This document shows positions 1 to 5,531 of a DNA stretch of 5,531 nt, piece after piece; position 1 is the first letter of the stretch, and each line of letters opens with the position of its first letter. Origin of the DNA: Rhodopirellula sp. (GTDB lineage Bacteria; Planctomycetota; Planctomycetia; Pirellulales; Pirellulaceae); contig DOPG01000212.1 of NCBI GenBank assembly GCA_003513555.1, positions 686 to 6,216 of the forward strand. Reading direction: 5' to 3'. Made by a program: the position numbers and the translations under genes. The notes under the pieces are model-generated. The model was not told the DNA's origin, made no database searches, and saw only the letters and a list, made by a program, of their open reading frames with translations.

Positions 1-663
1 GCACTCGCAAAACGTATCGATGGGATCGTGACTGGTCCAATTCAAAAAGAAGCGTGGCGTCTTGGGGGCGTTGAGTATCCCGGGCATACGGAACTGTTAG
101 CGGATCGCTGTGAGGTAAGTGATTACTGCATGATGCTAACGAGTGAGCAAATATCTTGCGTGCTGGTCACCATTCATGTTGCTTTTGCCGATGTGCCCCG
201 ATGTCTTTCGGTCGAAGGGATTTTGCGCTCGATCAAACTGGCAGACGAGGCGATGCGCAAGCGGCACCGTCGCTCAGCACGTGTGGTCGTGTGTGCTTTG
301 AATCCCCACGCCGGTGAACACGGGATGTTTAGTCACGCCGAGGAAGAACGATTGATTGTGCCGGCAATCATGCAAGCAAGGGCCTTGGGAATCGAATTGA
401 CTGGGCCATTACCACCAGACACCGCTTTTACGCCGCTGATGCGTAAGAATACTGATGTGTACGTCTGCATGTACCATGATCAGGGTTTGATTCCTCTCAA
501 AGCACTGGCGTTTGATGATGCGGTGAATGTTACTTTGGGGTTACCCATTGTACGGACAAGCGTAGATCATGGCACAGCTTTGGATCTTGCTTGGACAGGT
601 AAAGCAAATCATCAAAGCATGCTCGCAGCGATACATATGGCGGTTGATCTGATTGATGAGTGA
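1..663 (+). CDS. pdxA: 4-hydroxythreonine-4-phosphate dehydrogenase PdxA, 5' truncated
   Basis: PdxA oxidises 4-phosphohydroxy-L-threonine with NAD(P)+ in the cytoplasm, making the three-carbon partner for pyridoxine 5'-phosphate synthesis (DXP-dependent vitamin B6 route). The reading frame is open from base 1, and 220 residues plus the TGA stop are visible. Compared with the E. coli protein of about 329 residues, roughly the first 110 are missing. Family blocks seen in order: VTGPIQKEA, YPGHTE, NPHAGE, GPLPPDTAF, YHDQGLIPLK, VNVTLGLPIVRTSVDHGTA. The three metal-binding histidines of the family (E. coli H166, H211, H266) match H59 in TIHV, H103 in NPHAGE and H159 in MYHDQG, counted from the first visible residue, with nearly the same spacing. 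The GTG at base 28 is internal (V of VTGP), not a start. A PdxA2-type paralogue acting on D-threonate 4-phosphate cannot be excluded without the N-terminus. No frameshift is seen. Confidence 0.95.
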   Translation, partial: ALAKRIDGIVTGPIQKEAWRLGGVEYPGHTELLADRCEVSDYCMMLTSEQISCVLVTIHVAFADVPRCLSVEGILRSIKLADEAMRKRHRRSARVVVCALNPHAGEHGMFSHAEEERLIVPAIMQARALGIELTGPLPPDTAFTPLMRKNTDVYVCMYHDQGLIPLKALAFDDAVNVTLGLPIVRTSVDHGTALDLAWTGKANHQSMLAAIHMAVDLIDE

Positions 664-2407
664 CGTTCCAACCCAATCAGGTGTTCGCCCGCAATCAAAC
701 GTTGGGCTCGTGCCCGCGTCTGAACATCAGGGGGAATCATGTGGCGGTTCACAGACGCTGTCCGCTTCTTTTGTCTCTGGGGCTCATGGTGATGGACGCG
801 ACGGCGTCGAGTCGCCATCGCATCAGGGTTGGCGTTGGGCACTCGAAGTTCTTTCGCTAGTTGCATTGTTTTTCATTTACGCCGGCGATAGTGCTCCGAT
901 GGTGAACGAGGCGCATTACTTGGTGAAGGCCAAGAATTATTGGGATCCCGAGTGGTGCAGCCAAGACATGTTCGTTACTTCTGATAAAGTTCATACAACG
1001 TTCTATCTATTGTTTGGTTGGCCAACAAAGTTCTTCAGTTTGACGCAAACGGCTTGGTTGGGGCGATTGGTGGGCTGGTTTCTACTGGCGGTGGGTTTGC
1101 AGCGTTTGTCATGGGGACTTTTTCGCCAATCCTTTGTGTCGCTGGCTCTCGCGGTGCTTTGGATTGCAGGAGTTGAGTACGGTAATCTCGCGGGTGAGTG
1201 GGTGGTTGGCGGCATTGAAGCTAAGGTGCCCGCCTATGGATTGATCCTGCTCGCTTTGTCGTTCTTGATCGAACGTCGGTGGAATTGGGTTTGGGTGTTG
1301 TTAGGTTCCGCTGCCGGATTTCATGTCCTCTCGGGCGGATGGGCGGTGATTGCGGTGATGGGTTGCTGGTGGATGACGGAGCGAACGCGGCCTGATGGTA
1401 TCAAACTTTTCACGCCCGCCCTGTTTCTTGGCGGCGTTATCTCGTTGTGCGGCCTGGTTCCTGCACTGAGCATGTCTTTGGGAGCAGATTCTGAGCAGGC
1501 GGTAATGGCAGCTCGCATCTACTCTTATTTTCGCATCAAACATCATCTGCTGCCCGCTGATTTCTATCTGGCGTGGTATCTCAGGTTTGGTACGCTGGTT
1601 CTGATGCTGGTGGGTGGATTTATTCTCTATGGCAAGAGAGACGAATCAATCAACATCTTGAGCTGGTTCGTTTTCGCCACGCTAGGGGTTTCACTGGTCG
1701 GTTTGCTGTTGGGCTTTCTGCCCCATTACGCGCCCGACCTTGCGGCAAAGTTGTTGCGTTATTATTGGTTTCGACTCGCTGATGCAATGGTGCCGCTGAT
1801 GGTCGCAGTGCTGGTTGTGCGAATGGTGTTGGACCAGCGACATCAGATTCGTGTGGTCGGAATCGTGGGGCTACTGCTCGCTGTGATGCTGTGTGGTAGT
1901 TCTGTCTGGCGTTCGGCTAACCGAGCGGTGCCTCCCTCGGTCAGCAACGATCTTTTGGGCTTTGAAGCAGGTGCTTCTGCTGAGGTTCAGCAGAAGGTTT
2001 ATCGGGATTGGTTGAATGTCTGCCGATGGGTTCGAAGTTCGTCCGGCGAGCAAGAGGTTTTCTTGACTCCGCGGAATCAGCAAACCTTCAAGTGGTTCAC
2101 GGGGCGGGCTGAAGTTGTGAACTGGAAAGATGTTCCCCAGAACCCGTCTGCTTTGCTCGAGTGGTACGAGCGGTTCAAGGAGGTCTATCCAAGTCGGATT
2201 GGTAATCGAAGAACTGCAAATCGAGTTTCGATCCGGTATCCCTCACTGCTGGCGCTGAGGGAAAAATATGGCGTGCGATATTTGATCGTGGATCGAAGAG
2301 TGACGGGAGAAAATTTGCCGTTGCTGCGCATTTATCCAACCGGAGTAGAGGCGAATCAGACGTATGCAGTTTACGAGTTGCCCTACCCTGCTGTTATCGC
2401 GCGTTAA
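656..2407 (+). CDS. Polytopic membrane protein with GT-C glycosyltransferase-like layout, function unknown
   Basis: This 583-residue protein has a hydrophilic, probably cytoplasmic N-terminus (1-58), about ten to eleven hydrophobic segments (approximately 60-77, 135-150, 158-172, 193-206, 211-240, 253-275, 306-325, 333-355, 376-392, 398-413) and a soluble C-terminal domain (about 440-583). The first large loop carries acidic and aromatic residues (NEAHY at 84-88, DPEW at 97-100, QD at 103-104, HTTFY at 113-117), reminiscent of the first extracytoplasmic loop of GT-C enzymes such as the PMT and ArnT families. The C-terminal domain holds VFLTP, TFKWFTGRAEVVNWKDVP and RYLIVDRR. I associate this with a planctomycete family annotated as DUF6798, but cannot confirm it here. 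The chosen start is ATG 656, which overlaps the pdxA stop (ATGAGTGA) and suggests translational coupling. There is no clear Shine-Dalgarno site, so the in-frame TTG at 653 or the GTG near 710 remain possible. Glycosyl transfer is only an inference. Confidence 0.85.
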   Translation: MSDVPTQSGVRPQSNVGLVPASEHQGESCGGSQTLSASFVSGAHGDGRDGVESPSHQGWRWALEVLSLVALFFIYAGDSAPMVNEAHYLVKAKNYWDPEWCSQDMFVTSDKVHTTFYLLFGWPTKFFSLTQTAWLGRLVGWFLLAVGLQRLSWGLFRQSFVSLALAVLWIAGVEYGNLAGEWVVGGIEAKVPAYGLILLALSFLIERRWNWVWVLLGSAAGFHVLSGGWAVIAVMGCWWMTERTRPDGIKLFTPALFLGGVISLCGLVPALSMSLGADSEQAVMAARIYSYFRIKHHLLPADFYLAWYLRFGTLVLMLVGGFILYGKRDESINILSWFVFATLGVSLVGLLLGFLPHYAPDLAAKLLRYYWFRLADAMVPLMVAVLVVRMVLDQRHQIRVVGIVGLLLAVMLCGSSVWRSANRAVPPSVSNDLLGFEAGASAEVQQKVYRDWLNVCRWVRSSSGEQEVFLTPRNQQTFKWFTGRAEVVNWKDVPQNPSALLEWYERFKEVYPSRIGNRRTANRVSIRYPSLLALREKYGVRYLIVDRRVTGENLPLLRIYPTGVEANQTYAVYELPYPAVIAR

Positions 2408-2421
2408 AACGCGTGCCGTTT
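2399..2421. repeat. Small overlapping hairpins at the stop codon of the membrane protein gene
   Basis: The arms CGCGTT (2400-2405) and AACGCG (2408-2413) are separated by two bases and enclose the TAA stop. A competing pairing, AAACG (2407-2411) with CGTTT (2417-2421), uses a five-base loop. Neither is followed by a T-run, so this is at most a weak terminator or a 3'-end stabiliser, and possibly chance. Confidence 0.3.
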
Positions 2422-2485
2422 GGCCGATGGTTAAAATCTCGTTTGTGCTCTGGCTCTGCTGGCTGCGATTGAGCCGCAAAGTTGT

Positions 2486-2507
2486 GATTGCTCACCGGTG
2501 AGCAATC
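2486..2507. repeat. Perfect 22-bp palindrome between convergent genes
   Basis: The half-site GATTGCTCACC is followed immediately by its exact reverse complement GGTGAGCAATC. As RNA this would fold into a nine-pair stem with a CCGG tetraloop, extendable by a U-G and a G-C pair (2485/2508 and 2484/2509). It lies between the stop of the plus-strand membrane protein gene (2407) and the stop of the minus-strand lipoprotein gene (2571), where a bidirectional transcription end is expected. No T-tract follows on either strand, so a Rho-independent terminator of the standard kind is not shown. A protein-binding palindrome is an alternative. Confidence 0.6.
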
Positions 2508-2514
2508 GCCATGA

Positions 2515-2530
2515 ATGCACCGCAGTGCAT
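2515..2530. repeat. Second short inverted repeat in the convergent intergenic region
   Basis: The arms ATGCAC (2515-2520) and GTGCAT (2525-2530) are separated by CGCA. It sits eight bases after the 22-bp palindrome. Together the two may form a tandem hairpin terminator for the convergent genes, but there is no U-tract and a six-base arm can occur by chance. Confidence 0.35.
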
Positions 2531-2570
2531 GCCAGGAAATTGGAGCGTATCGTCTGGCGGAAGAATCACG

Positions 2571-3053
2571 CTAGCGACGAAACGATGAGGGAGGGGAGTC
2601 TGGAACTAGACGAACATTGATCTCATCGAGGCTCTTAAGACGGAGCTTCTTGCCCTCTTCGCCTTCTGGGATGTCTTCGAGTGACTGGTTCTTGAGCTGT
2701 TCGGGGGTCAAAGGTTGAGTCTCATTGCCTGGCTTCTCGTCAGGCGGAAAATTGTTGTTTTCCGGGTCGAACATACCGTCAGTGCGGAGTCCCTGTTGCT
2801 GTCGCTCTTGGGCATCAGTGGGCAGCGGTTGGTCGCGGTCCGTGAGGTTGGCCACTTTGCCGCCAGCCGAATCAAAGACGCTGCCAACACGGCCAGAGTC
2901 TCGAACGGTGCGCTGCCACGAACCACCAAACGCCGGGTAGTCCATGTCCTCAATGTCTGAGCATAGGCGACATCCGGCTAGCGGCAGTAGGCAGAGTGAA
3001 AACAAGCTTGTTAGCACGATCCGACTTGCTGTCATTTGTGTGCGAAGAGGCAT
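2571..3053 (-). CDS. Small putative lipoprotein of planctomycete type, function unknown
   Basis: This protein of 160 residues has a typical lipoprotein signal: basic N-terminus (R4, R11), hydrophobic stretch IVLTSLFSLCLLPLAG (12-27) and lipobox LAGC with the lipidation cysteine at C28. The residue after it is R29, so there is no aspartate inner-membrane retention signal. After cleavage comes a compact part with MDYPAFGGSWQRT and DSGRVGSVFD, then a long tail rich in Q, E, P, N and charged residues that looks disordered. No enzymatic motif is visible. I recall similar short lipoproteins in Rhodopirellula-type genomes, but this was not checked. The ATG at 3053 is preferred over the in-frame ATG at 3035 because AAGG lies eight bases before it, while the inner one has no such site. 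It lies 97 bases downstream of the nucleotidyltransferase on the same strand and may share its transcript. Confidence 0.8.
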   Translation of the reverse strand: MPLRTQMTASRIVLTSLFSLCLLPLAGCRLCSDIEDMDYPAFGGSWQRTVRDSGRVGSVFDSAGGKVANLTDRDQPLPTDAQERQQQGLRTDGMFDPENNNFPPDEKPGNETQPLTPEQLKNQSLEDIPEGEEGKKLRLKSLDEINVRLVPDSPPSSFRR

Positions 3054-3061
3054 CCGACTGA

Positions 3062-3065
3062 CCTT
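3062..3065 (-). promoter_or_regulatory. Ribosome binding site for the lipoprotein gene
   Basis: AAGG on the minus strand is separated by eight bases from the ATG at 3053-3051. It decides between the two in-frame ATG codons at 3053 and 3035 in favour of the upstream one. Confidence 0.5.
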
Positions 3066-3152
3066 GATTTCTGGCTGAAAAGCGATGACCCATGAATGGT
3101 CTTCGGTCTGTATCGGTCAGCAGGGGTGTTCGCTTTAGGAAAGCTTTGACGA

Positions 3153-3914
3153 TTAGGCGTTGCGGCGGGCCATTGAGTCTCGCAGATTTGCGTTGGCAAG
3201 GACCAACAGAGCCAGTTCCTGCCATTGAGAATCGGCTTCCTGCATTGTCTCACCAAGAACCACTGCATCATCCCAGTCTGCTTCTGATTCAATTGAAAAA
3301 CGCAGGTCGCGTCGGTCCAGTTTTTCTGGAACGGGAATGAAATTCAATTGGTAGGCTCCCGGAGCGGTCATTAGCCAAGCAGCTAAGGAACCTACTGGTT
3401 GGTCAACCAACCGGTCAACATTGCGCCGCAGGCGACGTAGCGTGTCGGCGTGGCATGCCTCGCCCGTCAGTCCGAGTTTATCCAGGGCCAGTGGGTCACC
3501 ATTGCCGGTTCGATAGCCGACGTAATCACAGCTAACGGTCCGAGTTGCTTTGGCCAGCATTTGGTCGATCAGTGTGGGGTCAATGAAGGGGCGGTTGGCT
3601 GGCACATAGACGACCCAGTCGGCATTGCTAGCATCTGCGGCTTCGCATAGTCGCTCGCAGACGTGACTGGCGGGCAGGTCAATGCAGTCAACATCTGAGA
3701 AGCCAGAGGTCAGTATCTTTGCTGGCATTCCCGCCCCAACGACGAAAACACGTTCCACGAGTTGGCACTCGCTTAACCGCCTTGCGATGCGGTTGATGAG
3801 AGTTTGGCCCTGCAGTTTTCGAGAAGTGAAGCGTGCAGCGAGTTGTGAGCTACCTGGTGTTGAAAAGTTACCCAGGTCAATGGCAGCGATCGCAGTTGTG
3901 GTGGCGGTGGGCAT
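3153..3914 (-). CDS. CMP-sugar-type cytidylyltransferase family protein (SpsF/KdsB-like) with altered active-site motifs
   Basis: With the chosen start this is a protein of 253 residues, resembling the CTP transferase family that activates acidic sugars (KdsB, NeuA, SpsF). Visible landmarks are the N-terminal strand AIAAIDLG (8-15), a loop like the family's RxxSxRLPGK at RFTSRKLQGQ (28-37), the strand RVFVVGAG (55-62), the segment DWVVYVPANRPFIDPTLID (99-117), matching the family's metal-site strand followed by PLIDP, and a late segment RFSIESEADWDDA (205-217), matching the family's second metal-site region. Several residues usually catalytic are changed (see findings), so activity is uncertain. 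ATG 3914 is preferred because GGAG lies six bases upstream. An upstream ATG at 3926 or a TTG at 4064 would add 4 or 50 residues of unstructured-looking sequence. It is probably the first gene of a unit with the lipoprotein. It could instead be another NTP-transferase relative. The substrate is unknown. Confidence 0.75.
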   Translation of the reverse strand: MPTATTTAIAAIDLGNFSTPGSSQLAARFTSRKLQGQTLINRIARRLSECQLVERVFVVGAGMPAKILTSGFSDVDCIDLPASHVCERLCEAADASNADWVVYVPANRPFIDPTLIDQMLAKATRTVSCDYVGYRTGNGDPLALDKLGLTGEACHADTLRRLRRNVDRLVDQPVGSLAAWLMTAPGAYQLNFIPVPEKLDRRDLRFSIESEADWDDAVVLGETMQEADSQWQELALLVLANANLRDSMARRNA

Positions 3915-3920
3915 TGCTTT

Positions 3921-3924
3921 CTCC
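3921..3924 (-). promoter_or_regulatory. Ribosome binding site for the nucleotidyltransferase gene
   Basis: GGAG on the minus strand is six bases before the ATG at 3914-3912. It supports this start over the ATG at 3926, which overlaps the GGAG itself, and over the TTG at 4064, which lacks a comparable site. Confidence 0.55.
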
Positions 3925-4048
3925 ATTTTCGCAGATGCACTCACGGGGATCCGACTCGAAATCTCGTGGCTCCCTCGCTTCGTCTCGAGTATGACGGATG
4001 CAGCCAGTGGCGGTCCAGCGCGAACCAAACTTTTGTTTTGCTGTTTTT

Positions 4049-4077
4049 TTGAAATTAGCCTCAAGTCGATCTATCGT
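4049..4077 (+). promoter_or_regulatory. Candidate sigma-70-type promoter for the small membrane protein gene
   Basis: TTGAAA (4049-4054, five of six matches to TTGACA) and TATCGT (4072-4077, four of six to TATAAT) are separated by 17 bases. A T-rich stretch upstream could act as an UP-like element. Transcription would begin near 4084, leaving a leader of about 100 bases, and could run on into aroA. Such matches also arise by chance, and planctomycete promoters are poorly characterised. Confidence 0.35.
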
Positions 4078-4171
4078 CCAACCGGGGCGTCCTGCCAAAA
4101 CAGACACAGGCGCGTCAGAAGGATCTGTCGCTCGCCTGAATCTTGTCGACTTGTTTTGCCGGTTCTAAAAC

Positions 4172-4175
4172 GGAG
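4172..4175 (+). promoter_or_regulatory. Ribosome binding site deciding a GTG start
   Basis: GGAG lies nine bases before the GTG at 4185 and supports it over the upstream in-frame TTG at 4143. A TTG at 4179 would be only three bases away, too close for normal initiation. Confidence 0.45.
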
Positions 4176-4184
4176 TTCTTGCTG

Positions 4185-4475
4185 GTGCTTGACCTTGCCC
4201 AAATTACCAGTCTTGTGGATGCTGTCATCTTTCCCTTGATCGGTAGCATTGCTCTGATGTACGCCAAGCTCAGTCGTGGTGCGGTGGCACGGCGTGCAGA
4301 GAAGCAATTCTTTGCTATTTTGGTCGTGCTCACTGTGGTGACCTTGCGAACCGTCATCACGTGTCATGAGATCTGGATTGTGCATACGCTGAGTTTGGGT
4401 GCATTGATTGTTTGCAGTTTGCTGATTCCCGGTCAGAATGAGACACCCGATCAAGATCCAACCGTAGCTGTCTAG
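4185..4475 (+). CDS. Small three-helix membrane protein upstream of aroA, function unknown
   Basis: From the GTG at 4185 this encodes 96 residues. Three hydrophobic segments are visible: about 7-27 (ITSLVDAVIFPLIGSIALMY), 41-59 (FFAILVVLTVVTLRTVI) and 63-81 (IWIVHTLSLGALIVCSLLI). A basic linker, RGAVARRAEK (31-40), between the first two suggests a cytoplasmic loop, which would place the N-terminus outside and the C-terminus, NETPDQDPTVAV, inside or outside depending on the third helix. There is no catalytic motif or cysteine-pair pattern that I recognise. It ends with TAG 42 bases before aroA in the same direction, so co-transcription is likely, but nothing links it to the shikimate pathway. 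The start could also be TTG 4143 (110 residues). Coding status is supported by the clean membrane pattern and the upstream GGAG, not by a recognised family. Confidence 0.65.
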   Translation: MLDLAQITSLVDAVIFPLIGSIALMYAKLSRGAVARRAEKQFFAILVVLTVVTLRTVITCHEIWIVHTLSLGALIVCSLLIPGQNETPDQDPTVAV

Positions 4476-4517
4476 AGGGCAGTTGAGAACCTTTCATTTG
4501 CAACTTGCGTTACACTG

Positions 4518-5531
4518 ATGCCTGATCCTGATTCTGATGCGACAGTTCGTTTACCTGCGTCAGTGCAAGTGAACCCAGGCGGACCTGTTGAGGGCGTTAT
4601 CCGTCCTCCAGGAAGTAAAAGTCTGACGAACCGTGCGTTGATTTGTGCGGCCTTCGCCAAGGGGCGGTCTCTGCTGACTGGTGCTTTGCAAAGCGAAGAT
4701 ACAAAGGTGATGATTGATGCACTGCGTTCAATCGGTGTTCGGATCGGTATTTCCAATGGCGGAAAGACCCTTGAGGTTGATGGGCAGGGCGTAGAACGGC
4801 AGGGCGTTGGGCAGCAAGCAGCTGGGCTGGCCGATGATTCGGTCAGCATGCAAGAGCTTTATGTTGCCAATAGTGGCACAACCATTCGCTTTCTTGCGGC
4901 GGCTTTATCGGCTGCAGGGGGTCATTATCGCCTCGTTGGGGTTGAGCGCATGCACCAGCGTCCGATTGGTGATCTGGTGGATGCGCTGAAAATGGTGACT
5001 GACGGGAGGATTCAAGCGATCAGCTCACGTGGATGCCCACCCGTCGAGATCCGATGCAGCGGCTGGAAAGGAAATAAGCTGGAGGTTGGCGGATCCGTGA
5101 GCAGTCAATACTTGAGCGGGTTGATGATGGCGGCGCCGCTGGTTGGGCAAGCTAACGCTGCCTCGGAGTTCGCCCCGGAACGTGCGGAGCAGAAGCAGCA
5201 GTCGACACAAATCATGGTATCTGGAGAACTGGTGTCGCGGCCGTATGTCGATATGACTGCGAAGGTCATGCGGAGCTTCGGTGCCAAGCTGAGTCTGAAG
5301 GATGAAGGTTCACCGAGTGAGCCCGTGTTGGTCGTGGAAGTCGAGGGAGGTGGCTACTCGTCGACGTCCTACGCGATCGAGCCGGATGCCTCTGCAGCGA
5401 GCTATTTTTGGGCTGCTGCGGCGATCACTGGCGGGAACGTCACTGTTCAAGGCTTGAGCCGCGAAGCGATGCAGGGTGATGTAGCGTTCTGCGAGGTGCT
5501 CAAGAAAATGGGCTGTCAGGTTCAATATGAG
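4518..5531 (+). CDS. aroA: 3-phosphoshikimate 1-carboxyvinyltransferase (EPSP synthase), 3' truncated
   Basis: AroA joins shikimate 3-phosphate and phosphoenolpyruvate to give EPSP, the sixth step of the cytoplasmic shikimate pathway to aromatic amino acids. The frame is open from ATG 4518 to the window edge, giving 338 residues. E. coli AroA has 427, so about a fifth is missing. Family motifs in order: PPGSKSLTNRAL with K34, S35 and R39 (E. coli K22, S23, R27); NSGTTIRFL at 118-126; HQRPIGDLVDAL with R148, probably the E. coli R124 equivalent; SSQYLSGLMMAAP with S195, S196, Q197 (E. coli S169-Q171); SRPYVDMT; EPDASAASYFWAAA with catalytic D290 (E. coli D313); and MQGD. The C-terminal substrate-binding residues (E. 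coli E341, R344, H385, R386, K411) lie beyond the window. The N-terminus is about 12 residues longer than in E. coli, and about 17 extra residues lie near 209-229. The start lacks a clear Shine-Dalgarno site. Confidence 0.96.
   Translation, partial: MPDPDSDATVRLPASVQVNPGGPVEGVIRPPGSKSLTNRALICAAFAKGRSLLTGALQSEDTKVMIDALRSIGVRIGISNGGKTLEVDGQGVERQGVGQQAAGLADDSVSMQELYVANSGTTIRFLAAALSAAGGHYRLVGVERMHQRPIGDLVDALKMVTDGRIQAISSRGCPPVEIRCSGWKGNKLEVGGSVSSQYLSGLMMAAPLVGQANAASEFAPERAEQKQQSTQIMVSGELVSRPYVDMTAKVMRSFGAKLSLKDEGSPSEPVLVVEVEGGGYSSTSYAIEPDASAASYFWAAAAITGGNVTVQGLSREAMQGDVAFCEVLKKMGCQVQYE

Larger units (their letters stand above)
3915..4184. other. Divergent intergenic region, 270 bases
   Basis: It separates the minus-strand nucleotidyltransferase from the plus-strand small membrane protein and must hold the start signals of both. 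Its middle carries a T-rich stretch (about 4030-4050). Open frames crossing it show no recognisable domain and I regard them as shadows. I found one plausible plus-strand promoter (4049-4077) and no convincing minus-strand promoter. No RNA gene or riboswitch is recognised. Confidence 0.6.

Noticed and set aside
3132..3144. Short hairpin GCTTT/AAAGC between the nucleotidyltransferase and lipoprotein genes
   Set aside because: Five-base arms, AT-rich and without a following T-tract on the minus strand; too weak to call a terminator.
3394..3415. Near-perfect inverted repeat (GGTTGG/CCAACC arms extended by AC/GT) with a GGTCAAC direct repeat
   Set aside because: It lies inside the nucleotidyltransferase gene and encodes an ordinary stretch (RLVDQPVGS), where repeated valine-aspartate and glutamine-proline codons explain it; no regulatory context.
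3915..4064. N-terminal extension of the nucleotidyltransferase from a TTG at 4064
   Set aside because: The added 50 residues show no domain or signal peptide and precede the family's first strand; GGAG before ATG 3914 gives a better start.
3990..4085. Minus-strand promoter (TTGGAC with TAATTT, 18-base spacing)
   Set aside because: Only three of six matches at -35 and a poor -10; not supportable.
3682..4239. Long plus-strand open frame of 185 codons opposite the nucleotidyltransferase start
   Set aside because: Mostly antisense to the nucleotidyltransferase, no domain or membrane pattern, no Shine-Dalgarno site; a shadow frame.
4071..4454. Minus-strand open frame of 127 codons opposite the small membrane protein
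   Set aside because: Composition rich in Q, H, T and N typical of an antisense frame, no recognisable motif; the plus strand gives a coherent three-helix protein.

Overview
The window looks like ordinary chromosomal DNA of a planctomycete, most likely a Rhodopirellula-like member of the Pirellulaceae. This rests on the moderate GC content judged by eye, the style of the large membrane protein and of the small lipoprotein with its YPAFGGSWQRT/DSGRVGSVFD motif, and the loose gene spacing. The assignment comes from pattern recognition, not from a search. I see no rRNA, tRNA, CRISPR array, insertion sequence or phage gene.

Layout. (1) Bases 1-663, plus strand: the C-terminal two thirds of PdxA (vitamin B6 synthesis), cut by the window start. 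(2) Bases 656-2407, plus strand: a 583-residue polytopic membrane protein overlapping the pdxA stop by 8 bases. Its architecture resembles GT-C glycosyltransferases, but its function is unknown. (3) Bases 2408-2570: a convergent intergenic region with several inverted repeats, including a perfect 22-bp palindrome. (4) Bases 2571-3914, minus strand: a divergent-looking CMP-sugar-type nucleotidyltransferase followed 97 bases downstream by a small lipoprotein gene, possibly one transcription unit. (5) Bases 3915-4184: a divergent intergenic region holding a candidate plus-strand promoter. (6) Bases 4185-4475, plus strand: a 96-residue protein with three predicted membrane segments. (7) From 4518 to the window end, plus strand: the first 338 residues of AroA (EPSP synthase, shikimate pathway), cut by the window end.

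Two genes are housekeeping biosynthesis (pdxA, aroA). The other four are lineage-type genes of unknown or only general function. The most interesting points are the loss of several expected catalytic residues in the nucleotidyltransferase, which suggests a pseudoenzyme or a changed activity, the GT-C-like membrane protein coupled to pdxA, and the perfect palindrome between the convergent genes. I found no convincing new multi-gene system.
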